DNA of 35,047 nt from CAZJYI01 sp964550025 (GTDB lineage: Bacteria > Verrucomicrobiota > Kiritimatiellia > UBA8416 > CAYOBW01), in the NCBI GenBank assembly GCA_964550025.1, contig CAZJYI010000123.1, forward strand, positions 1 through 35,047, written 5' to 3'. The notes beneath the pieces are model-generated. The model did no database searches, had not been told where the DNA came from, and saw only the letters and a list, made by a program, of their open reading frames with translations. The translations under genes and the position numbers were made by a program. This document shows, piece after piece, positions 16,180 through 25,702 of the stretch (position 1 is the stretch's first letter; each line of letters starts with the position of its first letter).

Positions 16180-17430
16180 ATGGCAACGGAAAAGATCAGC
16201 CTCATAGTTGCGGGTGCCGGGGACCGCGGCACGTCTCATGCTGACTACGCTCTGCAGCATCCTGATCTGGCGGAGGTCGTTGGCGTGGCCGAGCCGCGCG
16301 ATCATCACCGGTCGGCTCTTGCGGCGGCGCACCGCATACCGGACGAAAACGTGTTTGAGGACTGGCGTCCGATGGCGGAGCGGGAGCGTTTTGCCGACGC
16401 CGTCCTGATTACTACGAGCGACGCCCTGCACACGGAGCCGGTGCTGGCGTTCGCGGCCAAGGGCTACCACATCATGCTGGAGAAGCCGATGGCGCCCAGC
16501 CCGGATGAGTGTCGTCGCATCATCGAGGCCGTGAAGGCCAACGGGACGATTCTGTCCGTGGGGCACGTGCTGCGTTATACGCCGTACACGCGGACCCTGA
16601 AGGGCATTATCGACAGCGGCACGATCGGTGAGATCGTCTGTGTCGACCGAGTGGAGCCGCTGGGCTACTGGCACCAGGCTCACTCCTACGTGCGTGGCAA
16701 CTGGCGCAACGAAGCGGAGTCCTCCTTCATGCTGCTGGCCAAGGCGTGTCACGATATCGATTGGATTCACTACATCATGGGCCGACGTTGCACGTCCGTG
16801 TCTTCGTTCGGATCTCTGAAGCACTTTCGCGCTGAGAATCGCCCTGACGGAGCAGCCGACCGCTGCCTCGACTGTCCGGTCGAGCCTGACTGCCCCTATT
16901 CCGCAAAGAGGATCTACGGGGTGCGTCTCGAGCGCGGGCAGACGGGTTGGCCGCTCAGCGTCGTCACGCCTGATCCCACGCCCGAGTCCCTGGATAGGGC
17001 GCTGCGGGACGGTCCCTACGGTCGCTGCGTCTACGCCTGCGACAACGATGTCGTCGACAACCAGGTGGTCAACATGCAGTTCGAGGGTGGGGCCACCGCC
17101 TCGTTCACGATGACGGCTTTCAACCAGGGCGGTCACCGCCGGACGAATATCTTCGGCACGCGCGGGGAGATTCGCGGCGACGGCAACACGATCCGCGTGT
17201 TCGACTTTCTGACGGACACATGGTCGAACGTCGAGATCAATGCGGGGAGCGCGGATGTGACCGGCGGGCACGGCGGCGGCGATACGGTGCTGATGCAGCG
17301 CTTCGTGCAGGCCGTGGCCGAGAAAGACCCGTCCCGGGTTCTGTCCGGACCCGACGAGACGCTCGAATCGCACCTGATCGTGTTCGCGGCAGAGCAGGCG
17401 CGCAGGGAGAATCGGGTGGTTGCTCTCTAG
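16180..17430 (+). CDS. Cytoplasmic Gfo/Idh/MocA family oxidoreductase
   Basis: This 416-residue protein has no signal peptide. It has a Rossmann loop AGAGDRG (11-17), the catalytic EKP motif at 101-103 and a CHDIDW segment at 190-195 holding the conserved active-site His/Asp. A cysteine-containing insertion RCLDCPVEPDCPY (C229, C232, C238) marks a subfamily I have seen among sugar dehydrogenases; whether the cysteines bind metal is unknown. It should oxidise or isomerise a sugar with NAD(P). It is unlike the Tat-exported copy at 2018 in sequence and location, so the locus has one such enzyme on each side of the membrane. AAGGA precedes the ATG. Confidence 0.93.
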   Translation: MATEKISLIVAGAGDRGTSHADYALQHPDLAEVVGVAEPRDHHRSALAAAHRIPDENVFEDWRPMAERERFADAVLITTSDALHTEPVLAFAAKGYHIMLEKPMAPSPDECRRIIEAVKANGTILSVGHVLRYTPYTRTLKGIIDSGTIGEIVCVDRVEPLGYWHQAHSYVRGNWRNEAESSFMLLAKACHDIDWIHYIMGRRCTSVSSFGSLKHFRAENRPDGAADRCLDCPVEPDCPYSAKRIYGVRLERGQTGWPLSVVTPDPTPESLDRALRDGPYGRCVYACDNDVVDNQVVNMQFEGGATASFTMTAFNQGGHRRTNIFGTRGEIRGDGNTIRVFDFLTDTWSNVEINAGSADVTGGHGGGDTVLMQRFVQAVAEKDPSRVLSGPDETLESHLIVFAAEQARRENRVVAL

Positions 17431-17466
17431 TCGATACACGAGCGAGTCTGAGAGGTAGGTTTTTTC

Positions 17467-18363
17467 ATGAAGACGCTCTTCACGCGACGCGACATGCTTC
17501 GTGCAACCGGCTCGCTGGCGGCGGCAAGCGTGTTGCCCTCCTGGGCGTCGGCCGACGACCCAACGATGAAGAACGACGGCAGCTTCTACTTCTTCCAGGT
17601 TGCCGACACTCAGTTCTTCTGGGGGGACGATCCCGTCGGAAAGTGGAAGTCGGTGATCGCCCATGCCAATCGGCTGCGACCCGCGTTTGTGGTCGTCTGC
17701 GGCGATCTGATTAACCGCAACGGTGACGCGTCCAAAGTCGACCTGAAGGAAGACGAACGGCGAACACGGGCGTACCTCGACGGGGCTGCCAAGCTGGACA
17801 AGGCGGTTCCGCTTCGCAACGTGGCCGGCAACCACGACGTCTGCAACGTGCCGACACCGGAGACGCTCGACTGGTACGAACGCCGGTTCGGTCCTCCGTG
17901 GTACGCGTTTACGCACCAGTCAGCCCAGTTCGTCGTGCTCGAGTCCGACCTGATGAAGAACCCGCAGGGCGCCCCCAGGGCGGCTGAGCAACAGATGGTA
18001 TGGCTGAAGGGGACACTCGCGGCGAAGCGCCCGGAGGGGGTTCGCCATCGGATTGTGTTTCTGCACCACCCGCTCGCGTTGAAGAACCTCGACGAACCGG
18101 ACGGTTACTTCCTGTTGCCAAAGAAACGCCGGGCTGAGTTGGTCGAGCTCTTCCGGCAGGCCGGGGTGCGGACGGTCTTCTCCGGCCACTATCACGGCAA
18201 CGCGGTCGTCCGCGGCGGAGACCTCGAGATGGTCACGACCAACGGGGTAGCCAAGGCGCTACGCGGCGAACCGCTTGGGTTTCGCATCGTGCGTGTCGAC
18301 AGCGAGGGCGTCGAACATACGTTCTATGCCCACGAGGACGTGCCCAGGACGTTGACTGTGTGA
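17467..18363 (+). CDS. Tat-exported calcineurin-like metallophosphoesterase
   Basis: This 298-residue protein has a twin-arginine signal (TRRDMLRATGS) ending about WASA. The dinuclear-metal motifs appear in order: D47-T-Q49 (Gln where DxH is usual), GD at 79-80, GNHD at 121-124, HH at 200-201 and GHYH at 240-243. Only the first motif departs from the consensus, so it is probably active, perhaps with altered metal affinity. Exported members hydrolyse phosphomonoesters or diesters. In this locus it may remove phosphate from a glycan or a nucleotide-like decoration, which is inference. It lies 37 bp after the oxidoreductase and 83 bp before the GH39 gene. Confidence 0.92.
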   Translation: MKTLFTRRDMLRATGSLAAASVLPSWASADDPTMKNDGSFYFFQVADTQFFWGDDPVGKWKSVIAHANRLRPAFVVVCGDLINRNGDASKVDLKEDERRTRAYLDGAAKLDKAVPLRNVAGNHDVCNVPTPETLDWYERRFGPPWYAFTHQSAQFVVLESDLMKNPQGAPRAAEQQMVWLKGTLAAKRPEGVRHRIVFLHHPLALKNLDEPDGYFLLPKKRRAELVELFRQAGVRTVFSGHYHGNAVVRGGDLEMVTTNGVAKALRGEPLGFRIVRVDSEGVEHTFYAHEDVPRTLTV

Positions 18364-18446
18364 CGTACGGTTCAGAGTACGGCGTCAGCCCAAACGAACA
18401 GGAAGACTGAAGATCGATAAGCTGCCCCAGTAGAAAAGGACTGGAC

Positions 18447-20006
18447 GTGAAGACCGTTACGCTCGATCCCGCCGCCCCGGGAGAGATGTACAGGCACAAC
18501 TTCAACAGAGTTATTGGGTCCGGACACCTTGGGCTGGCTCTTTATGAAAGGACGCTCAAGCATCTGGAGATGGCTCATCGCGACCTGGGTGTCGAATACC
18601 TGCGCTGTCACGGACTGCTATCCGGATCGCCGGACCTCTGTTCCTGGGCAAACCAGTCCAGGGCCGGCCTGAACCCGGAGCTTGGGTTCGATGCCGATCA
18701 ACTCAATGGCGAAGGTGATGTCATGGCGAACTACGCCTTTATTGACCTGATTATGGATCGCCTGCTTGATATTGGCATCAGGCCGTTTGTTGAAATCGGG
18801 TTCATGCCGCGCATTCTCGCCAGCAGCGGGCATACGCTCATGCGGTGGGACGCATACACATCACCACCCCGCGACTACAAGCTCTGGTCGGACCTGATTG
18901 AGGCGCTTATGCGCCACTGGGTCAAACGTTACGGTAAAAAGGAAATGCTGAACTGGTACTACGAGGTATGGAACGAACCCAATCTGGACGGGTTCTGGAA
19001 CTCGACGATGGACGAGTATTTCAAGCTCTACTCGCACACCGTGAGAGCGGTCAAGTCGTCCGGCGCCGGCTTTCGCGTTGGCGGACCCGCCACCGCAGGC
19101 AGAGCCAAGTCCTACATCGAGGAGTTCCTCGCCTTCTGCAAGAAGACGAATACACCCGTCGACTTTGTGACCAGTCACTCCTATTCGGCAAACACGGCGT
19201 CGCGCAAGGGCGAATTCTCCTATCACCAGGTGGCTGAACCCACCTTCCTCGCCAATCGGTTCCGGCAGATGCGCGAGGAGATCGACGATTCGCCACTGCC
19301 TGGCTTGCCGCTGCACATAACTGAATACAACAGTACCACGTCGACGCACGAGATTATCCATGATCTGCCGTTTAATGCTGCCTATCTGGCGCGCACATTG
19401 AGCGAAGCCCAGGCACCTGACAGTCTCTCTTACTGGGCCGTGTCAGATGTTTTTGCGGAGGAGACGATCCCACGGGCCGAGTTTCACGGCGGTTTCGGCA
19501 TGATCAACATTCACGATATCCCCAAGCCCACCTATCACATGTTTCACTTCTTCTCGCAGTTGGGGACAACCGTGCTCGACCGGACCGACAGCTCGCTCTT
19601 CACGCGACGCGACGACAATCACGTTGTCGGCGTCCTTTGGAATCCGAATGACGGCCGGCGTGATGCCCAGCGGGTCGACTGGCGCATCGAGCTGCCTGGC
19701 GGGGGTAGGCAGTATACCGCGCGTACGCTTCTGATCGACGAGCACAACGCCAATCCCTATCGGGCGTGGGAGATGCTTGGCCGTGAACGCAACCCGTCAC
19801 GTGAACAGGTGGAACTCCTGCGCGAGGCGAGCAGACCAACGTGTCGGTATCATGATCCAAGAGGGGCAGACGGCGGAATTCAACTGGACCTGACGCTTGA
19901 GAAGAACGCCGTGCTGCTGGTCGAATTCATTCCGGTCGAAGACCACGTGCCGGAGTACTACGAGCTGGATCAGGCGTTCTACAGCCGCCTCAGCATAGGA
20001 GCGTAG
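18447..20006 (+). CDS. GH39-family glycoside hydrolase (beta-xylosidase/iduronidase type)
   Basis: This 519-residue GH39-like retaining glycosidase has a (beta/alpha)8 barrel. The acid/base is E177 in YEVWNEPNL and the nucleophile is E293 in LPLHITEYN; both match the clan GH-A pattern. The N-terminal RVIGSGHLGLAL and YLRCHG segments also fit the family. It starts with GTG, with AAGGA 6 nt upstream. No signal peptide is present, so it should act on imported oligosaccharides. GH39 members known so far cleave beta-xylosides or alpha-iduronides, among others. With the sulfatase and esterases nearby, a decorated xylan- or uronan-type chain is possible but unproven. The next gene begins 7 bp downstream. 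Confidence 0.92.
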   Translation: MKTVTLDPAAPGEMYRHNFNRVIGSGHLGLALYERTLKHLEMAHRDLGVEYLRCHGLLSGSPDLCSWANQSRAGLNPELGFDADQLNGEGDVMANYAFIDLIMDRLLDIGIRPFVEIGFMPRILASSGHTLMRWDAYTSPPRDYKLWSDLIEALMRHWVKRYGKKEMLNWYYEVWNEPNLDGFWNSTMDEYFKLYSHTVRAVKSSGAGFRVGGPATAGRAKSYIEEFLAFCKKTNTPVDFVTSHSYSANTASRKGEFSYHQVAEPTFLANRFRQMREEIDDSPLPGLPLHITEYNSTTSTHEIIHDLPFNAAYLARTLSEAQAPDSLSYWAVSDVFAEETIPRAEFHGGFGMINIHDIPKPTYHMFHFFSQLGTTVLDRTDSSLFTRRDDNHVVGVLWNPNDGRRDAQRVDWRIELPGGGRQYTARTLLIDEHNANPYRAWEMLGRERNPSREQVELLREASRPTCRYHDPRGADGGIQLDLTLEKNAVLLVEFIPVEDHVPEYYELDQAFYSRLSIGA

Positions 20007-20012
20007 ATTGTC

Positions 20013-21734
20013 GTGCTTGATCTCGAGCAGGTACCCTTCAGTCGATTCGGTTCATACTTCTCAATATCGGTCAATGACTGGGCGGCCTTGGGCAAGGCTC
20101 TTTACCTGCGACTGCACGTAGGCAAGAGCCCCGAGGTATTCAGAATCGACCCGGTGCGTGACGGCGAGCTGCTCAACTATGAGATGGAGGTCAGTCCGCA
20201 TCTGCTGACGCTCAAACCCGAAGGTGGCGGTAGCATTGAATTTGTGATTGCCGGGGATGATACCGTGCGTTTGCGTGGCAAGGATGTGTCTGTCCGCCTT
20301 GAGATGCCCAAAGAGCGATGGATCCATGCCTACGAACAGCCCGGCGGCGTCTGGGCCTTCAATATGTCCCCGCATGCCGTGCAGATTGCCCTGGAACCGC
20401 TCAGAGGGATGATCACCATGGATGCACCGTGGGGTAAAGGCGAAGGCTTCTGTTTTGAGTCCCAATCCATGGTGGCCACACTTAATCCCGACAGTGAAGG
20501 TGTCCTTGAGGCGGCTATTGACGACTTTCTCACCACGTGGATAAGGCCCGAACGGCCGGTCTTTGATGACTGCGTTGCGGCGGTCCGAACAGAGTACGCC
20601 GCATGGCGGGAGGGCCTGCCCGAGGTGTCTGCCGAATACGCCGAGGCGCGTGATCTCGCCGCCTACGTGAACTGGGCGGCTGTGGTGAATCCAGCAGGCT
20701 ATGTCACACGCCCCACCATGTTGATGTCCAAGGTCGGCATGTGCAATGTCTACAACTGGGACAATGTCTTCAATGCCATGGCGCATTGTAAGCATCAACC
20801 TGAATTGGCATGGGACCAACTACTGGTGATGGCGGACCATCAGGATGAATTCGGCAAGAGTCCCAGCAGCCTTAATCGCAGCGAGAGACGTACGACCATC
20901 ACCAATTCTCCCGTTCACGGGTGGGGGCTTCGATACATGTGGGACAACAACCCCGACATGATGACCCCCGAGCGCATGAACGAGGCCTATGATTACCTGT
21001 CCCGCTGGACGGAATGGATCACCAACCACCGCACCTGGCCCGGTGACCGCCTGCCCTACCATCACCATGGCTTTGACGGCGGGTGGGACAACTCATCCAT
21101 CTTCGACCAGGGCGTTCCGGTCATCACTCCGGATCAACCGGCCTACCTTGCCCTGCAGATGGAGGTCCTGGCTGACCTGGCCCAGGCGATGGGGCGTGGT
21201 GCAGAGGCTGATGCCTGGAAGCAACGCGGCAAAGAGATGCTCGCGGCGCTTGTGGAGGATCTGTGGCGTGAAGACCACTTCGTCGGCCTGCGTCGGCCCT
21301 CAGGCGAGATAGTCGAGTGCGAAAGTCTGCTGATCTGCATGCCCATGGTGCTGGGCAAACGCCTGCCGGAAAACGTGCAGGAACATCTTGTGGCACGCAT
21401 AAAGGACCACCTGACCGAGCGTGGCCTGGCAACCGAAAAACTGGATAGTCCGAACTATGTCGGGGGCGGCTACTGGCGCGGGCCGATCTGGGCGCCGTCA
21501 ACCATGCTCATCACCTCGGGACTGGATGATATCGGAGAGCACGAGATCTCACAGAGAATCAAGCGCGCCTTCTGCGATATGTGCAGAACTCATGGTTTCT
21601 ACGAGAATTTTGACCCGGTCACCGGGAAGGGCTATTACGATCCGGCCTATACCTGGACATCAAGTGTATTCATGATCCTCGCGAGTCAGCTACGAGAATC
21701 GTGCGTCCTCAGAACAGCAAAGGGTGAAGAATGA
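20013..21734 (+). CDS. GH63/MGH1-like glycoside hydrolase, (alpha/alpha)6 type
   Basis: This 573-residue protein has an N-terminal beta domain (about 1-200) and a C-terminal (alpha/alpha)6 barrel typical of GH63, trehalase-like and mannosylglycerate-hydrolase-like enzymes. Signature blocks are DGGWDNSSIFD with the likely general acid D359, GGYWRGPIWAPS at 485-496 and FYENFDPVTG with the likely base E531. It starts with GTG, with AGGAG about 11 nt upstream, only 7 bp after the GH39 gene. The next gene's ATG overlaps its TGA, so the three are one translational unit. No signal peptide is seen. An inverting exo-acting alpha-glycosidase role is inferred from the family. Confidence 0.9.
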   Translation: MLDLEQVPFSRFGSYFSISVNDWAALGKALYLRLHVGKSPEVFRIDPVRDGELLNYEMEVSPHLLTLKPEGGGSIEFVIAGDDTVRLRGKDVSVRLEMPKERWIHAYEQPGGVWAFNMSPHAVQIALEPLRGMITMDAPWGKGEGFCFESQSMVATLNPDSEGVLEAAIDDFLTTWIRPERPVFDDCVAAVRTEYAAWREGLPEVSAEYAEARDLAAYVNWAAVVNPAGYVTRPTMLMSKVGMCNVYNWDNVFNAMAHCKHQPELAWDQLLVMADHQDEFGKSPSSLNRSERRTTITNSPVHGWGLRYMWDNNPDMMTPERMNEAYDYLSRWTEWITNHRTWPGDRLPYHHHGFDGGWDNSSIFDQGVPVITPDQPAYLALQMEVLADLAQAMGRGAEADAWKQRGKEMLAALVEDLWREDHFVGLRRPSGEIVECESLLICMPMVLGKRLPENVQEHLVARIKDHLTERGLATEKLDSPNYVGGGYWRGPIWAPSTMLITSGLDDIGEHEISQRIKRAFCDMCRTHGFYENFDPVTGKGYYDPAYTWTSSVFMILASQLRESCVLRTAKGEE

Positions 21735-24700
21735 GCAAGTCACGTTACACGGCCTTGACTGTTATCATCTCACTGTTGGTGGTCTCAATGGCCCACGCCG
21801 GGGAATTGAAATTCAGCCGCCACTACAGCGACAAGATGGTCCTCCAACGGGAAAAGCCGGTCCTGGTTCGCGGCTTTGCCGACAAAGGTGCAGAGGTGAC
21901 GGTCTCATTTGCCGGACAAGCCAGGAAGTCCAAAGTGGGTCCTGGGGGTGTCTGGTCCGTCACGCTGGACCCGATGCCCGCCAACAGCAAGGGCGATGAG
22001 CTGGTTGCGGAGTCTGCCGGTAAGAAGATCAAGCTTGGCAACGTGCTCGTCGGTGACGTGTTCCTGTTCGCCAGGCAGACGACGATCGACGTGAGCCTGG
22101 AACGGGATGAGGTAGGAAAGAAGGCTGCCGTAGACCTGCCCTCGGTGCGGGTCATGATGATCAGGACCATTCCTGCGGAGGAGCCTCAGCAGGATCTGGC
22201 GGAAGATGCCGTCAGCGGCTGGGCGGTTCTCGACAAGAAGGCGGCACTTGAGATGAATGCCGCCGCGTTCTATGTGGCCCGCGGGATCGCGAGGGACGTG
22301 GACGTGCCCATCGGCATCATTGACCTGAACATGGGGCACCACTTTCCGATCGCATGGCTCAGCAAGGACGCGCTACTGGAAACAACGAAGATCTATGATG
22401 CCAAGAAGACAACCGTGGAAGGAAGTATCAAGGCAGTAGATAACATGTTCAAGATGATGGAAGATGCCCAGGCCGCCTTCGAGGATCCTTCCGAGGATCA
22501 GAAGAAGAAGGATTCCAAACGGGGGTATCCCCGGGGGGTAGCCCGGGAAGACGCCAGGTATCCCGCCGCGGGGTATAACGCCGTACTCCATCCCATGCGA
22601 GGTTTGGCGCTCAAGGGGCTTCTTCTGCAGCTCGGCAATGACTACCCCTATTACATATACGCACGGCTGGCACGCGAAGGCAAAATAACCAGCCGGCCTC
22701 ACCTGGGCCAGGCCTACGCGGACTCCTACGACACTCGCAAATGGTGTCTCTATCTTGAACCCCTCACCGTTCCGAGAATTCCGCGGGAGTGGCGCAAGAC
22801 CCTTGGCGACGATTCACTGCCCGTTGGCTGGATCACCCCGCCGGGGTCAGACCTGGTCACCCAAGGCCGGCATCACTACGAGGTGCGCGAGCTGCAGCGC
22901 CAAACGGCTGAAAAGGAGGAGGGCGTTGACCTGATTCTGTCAGGCACCAAACACGTCCCCTTCAGTGCCCAGCCGGCCGATGAAGCGCTCCTTGGCACCC
23001 GCTGCCTGACCTGGCTGGCGGGAGCGGTCAACCGGAAAGAGGATGTGGTGCCCACGGGCCCGGTCTTCGATCGCGCCGTGATGAAGTACTCGAAGGCACA
23101 CGTGTTCTTCAAGCCGGGCACGGCCAGGAGCCTGAAGGCCTCGAAGGGCGCTTTGGACCACTTCGAGGTGGCGGGAGTTGACCTGGAATACTCTCCCGCG
23201 AAGGCGAAGACCGACGGGGAGACCATACACCTTACGTCTGACACCGTTTCGAGAATTATGCACGTCCGCTACAACTGGACTGAAAAGCCCGACCAGGGCT
23301 TGGCCGGCGCCAATGGTCTGCCGGCCGTCCCGTTCAACACAGACGGACACCCATTCCCAAGAACGATCAGCACCATAGGCGAAGAGGCGCTGCCACCGGA
23401 GTTCTCCACGCCCATCACCGAGTGGAGGACCGATGGCCCTGTCATTTACAGTGGCAAATTGAACACAACGGTCAAAGACGGCAAGTACCTGGGCCCGACC
23501 GGTCTTCGGGTCAGCCCGTTCGGCCCCAACCTGTTTGTCAACAACGCGTACGTTGGATCCCCGGCCGATGGAAGGATCCTTCACGGCGACTACCTCTATG
23601 CCGTGAATGGGGAAGTCTTTGGCGAAGACATGTTCGGGGATATTGCCGAGGCCATTACCCAGGCGGAAACGGAAGAAGGGAAAGGCATCATCAGCTTTGA
23701 CCTGTTGCGCGACGGCAAAAAGATGACCGTCGAGCTTCAGCTCGAAGTGCTTGGCACTTACAGCTCCACTGCACCCTACGACTGCCCCAAGACCGACCGG
23801 ATCGTCGCCAACGCCGAAGCGTTCCTGGCTAGAAGGGGTGGGGTGGTGCCGGGAGGGCATCCCGTGTATCAGAATGCAGATGCCATGTTCCTGCTGGCTT
23901 CCGGTTCACCGGAATACCAGGGCCTGGTCCGGCGGCATGTCTACAACAGGATAGCCAAACGGGATCTCGAGAAGCCAATCGATCCTCTCGGTCGAAAGGT
24001 GGGAGGCCCGTGGGATACGTCGGCGGACCTGCTCCTTGCCGCAGAATACTACCTGGCCACGGGCGACCGGAATGTGCTGCCTTACATGAGGTACTGCTGT
24101 GATACCCTCACCGCCACACAGATAAGAACCCTGAAAGAAGAGGGACCATGGCCCCAGGTCCAGCCCGGACAGACAGGGGGATGGCGCCATAACTTCTATG
24201 GGGGCGCGGGATACGGCACCATGCCGGCCATCGGTGTTCCCGCGGCACTCGGGTATCACCTCACCAGGGAAGCCGGCGTCCAGTACAACTTCGAGGGGTA
24301 TGAACGGGCTGTAAACTGGTTCCTTCACAATGGCGCCAAGATTGGATCCATCATATACGGATATTCTGCCAACCCCAGGACGACCGGAAACTACATTGAC
24401 CCCGAGAAACTCGCCGCCGGCATGCTTGGCCCGGGCAACGGCGGCGTTGCCGGCGCAGCGATCCTCTTCGATCTTCGGGGGAATGGGCCTGTCGCGCGTA
24501 CCTGTTCGTTCGTGGCCACCCACTGCTACAACAACACATGGGGTGCCCATGGGGGCCACTTTTGGCTCAATTTCTACACCCCGCTTGGCGCGAAGGTACA
24601 TGGGGAGAAATCGTTTCAGTTCTATATGAAGGGCAACCGCAACTGGCAGGAGCTTCACCGTATGCACGACCACAGCCGTCAACAGAACCGCACCTTTGGT

Positions 24701-25702
24701 GCCGGTCAGTTTCTGGCCTACGTGGCGCCGCGGGAGCGCTTGCGCATGCTGGGCACCCACGAGTCCGTCTTTGCGCCCAATCCCCCGGGAGCATTGGTCC
24801 CCGCCCTCGAGGCCTATCATAGGCGCGATTACGCGGCTTGCGAAAAGGCAGCCGCATCCCTGATTGAAGAGGGCGTTATGCACGGACTCGATCTTCAGAA
24901 GGCCGAGCAACTGCGGGAGGCGGCGGCGCTGATCCAGAAGAGCATCGCCCATGACCTGGCCAGGGTCAGAAGCCTGATGACTGAGAACAGACCCTATGAA
25001 GCCAGCCTGGATCTAGCGCAACTCAAAGCGGTGATGCCGGAGAGCAACGCCGAGCTTGCCGACATTGAGACGAAGCTGAGTGACCCCGCGTTAAAGGAGG
25101 CACTGAAGCAGGACAAGAAACGCTATGACGCGCAGATCAAGTCCCTGGCTATTCAGCTCCCGCCGGAGAAGCCAGAAGAGGATGGCGCTGAATGGAAAGA
25201 ACTGGTCAATGTTGTGGACATCAAGCGAAGGCAAAAGCCGGAAGATCCCGAGCCCAAGGTCACCCTATGGCGGATGAAGATTCTCGAGTCGCTGGCGTTG
25301 GCCCCCGAGGGTTGGACAGAGAACGCTTTCGACGACAGCGGGTGGACGGAGACGACACTGCCCATCTCCTGGCGCGACAACCATACGGCGGTGCTGCGCG
25401 CACCGTTTGAAATCTTGAACAAGCGCGATGTAAAGGCCCTGCGTCTGCGCCAGTACGCCTTTCGCCAGGATGCCATTCAGGTCTCTATCAATGGCAGAGC
25501 GGTTGCCAAGATCAGCGAGTCGGGCGGGGGCAGCCAGATCACCGTTCCCCTGAACGATCACGCCGTCAAGCTCCTCAAGAACGGCCGCAACACGCTTGCC
25601 GCAACCTACAAGCACACCTGGCGCTGGGGCCGGTACTTCAGGGGCAAAGACAGTGTGTACCATGGCGGCGTCAACTTGAGCCTCGAGATGCGGGAGCGGT
25701 AG
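21731..25702 (+). CDS. Exported fusion of a degenerate SASA domain, PDZ/alpha-toroid unit and C-terminal jelly roll
   Basis: This 1323-residue protein is coupled to the GH63-like gene by an ATGA overlap and has a signal peptide ending AHA at 21-23. Residues about 25-545 follow the full plan of a sialate-O-acetylesterase: FSRHYSDKMVLQREKPV, then VPIGIIDLN, then HVRYNW and GLPAVPFNTD. Every catalytic block is changed, however. ARQTT (114-118) stands where GQSNM should be, LQLGNDY (299-305) replaces YQGESN, and TKHVP (406-410) replaces DIHP. A PDZ-like domain (about 587-675) and a toroid-like domain (about 683-1040, APYDCPK onward) match the two proteins at 5037 and 12219. A helical linker and a galactose-binding-like jelly roll (about 1180-1323) close the chain. 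A binding rather than esterase role is likely for the head. Confidence 0.88.
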   Translation: MSKSRYTALTVIISLLVVSMAHAGELKFSRHYSDKMVLQREKPVLVRGFADKGAEVTVSFAGQARKSKVGPGGVWSVTLDPMPANSKGDELVAESAGKKIKLGNVLVGDVFLFARQTTIDVSLERDEVGKKAAVDLPSVRVMMIRTIPAEEPQQDLAEDAVSGWAVLDKKAALEMNAAAFYVARGIARDVDVPIGIIDLNMGHHFPIAWLSKDALLETTKIYDAKKTTVEGSIKAVDNMFKMMEDAQAAFEDPSEDQKKKDSKRGYPRGVAREDARYPAAGYNAVLHPMRGLALKGLLLQLGNDYPYYIYARLAREGKITSRPHLGQAYADSYDTRKWCLYLEPLTVPRIPREWRKTLGDDSLPVGWITPPGSDLVTQGRHHYEVRELQRQTAEKEEGVDLILSGTKHVPFSAQPADEALLGTRCLTWLAGAVNRKEDVVPTGPVFDRAVMKYSKAHVFFKPGTARSLKASKGALDHFEVAGVDLEYSPAKAKTDGETIHLTSDTVSRIMHVRYNWTEKPDQGLAGANGLPAVPFNTDGHPFPRTISTIGEEALPPEFSTPITEWRTDGPVIYSGKLNTTVKDGKYLGPTGLRVSPFGPNLFVNNAYVGSPADGRILHGDYLYAVNGEVFGEDMFGDIAEAITQAETEEGKGIISFDLLRDGKKMTVELQLEVLGTYSSTAPYDCPKTDRIVANAEAFLARRGGVVPGGHPVYQNADAMFLLASGSPEYQGLVRRHVYNRIAKRDLEKPIDPLGRKVGGPWDTSADLLLAAEYYLATGDRNVLPYMRYCCDTLTATQIRTLKEEGPWPQVQPGQTGGWRHNFYGGAGYGTMPAIGVPAALGYHLTREAGVQYNFEGYERAVNWFLHNGAKIGSIIYGYSANPRTTGNYIDPEKLAAGMLGPGNGGVAGAAILFDLRGNGPVARTCSFVATHCYNNTWGAHGGHFWLNFYTPLGAKVHGEKSFQFYMKGNRNWQELHRMHDHSRQQNRTFGAGQFLAYVAPRERLRMLGTHESVFAPNPPGALVPALEAYHRRDYAACEKAAASLIEEGVMHGLDLQKAEQLREAAALIQKSIAHDLARVRSLMTENRPYEASLDLAQLKAVMPESNAELADIETKLSDPALKEALKQDKKRYDAQIKSLAIQLPPEKPEEDGAEWKELVNVVDIKRRQKPEDPEPKVTLWRMKILESLALAPEGWTENAFDDSGWTETTLPISWRDNHTAVLRAPFEILNKRDVKALRLRQYAFRQDAIQVSINGRAVAKISESGGGSQITVPLNDHAVKLLKNGRNTLAATYKHTWRWGRYFRGKDSVYHGGVNLSLEMRER

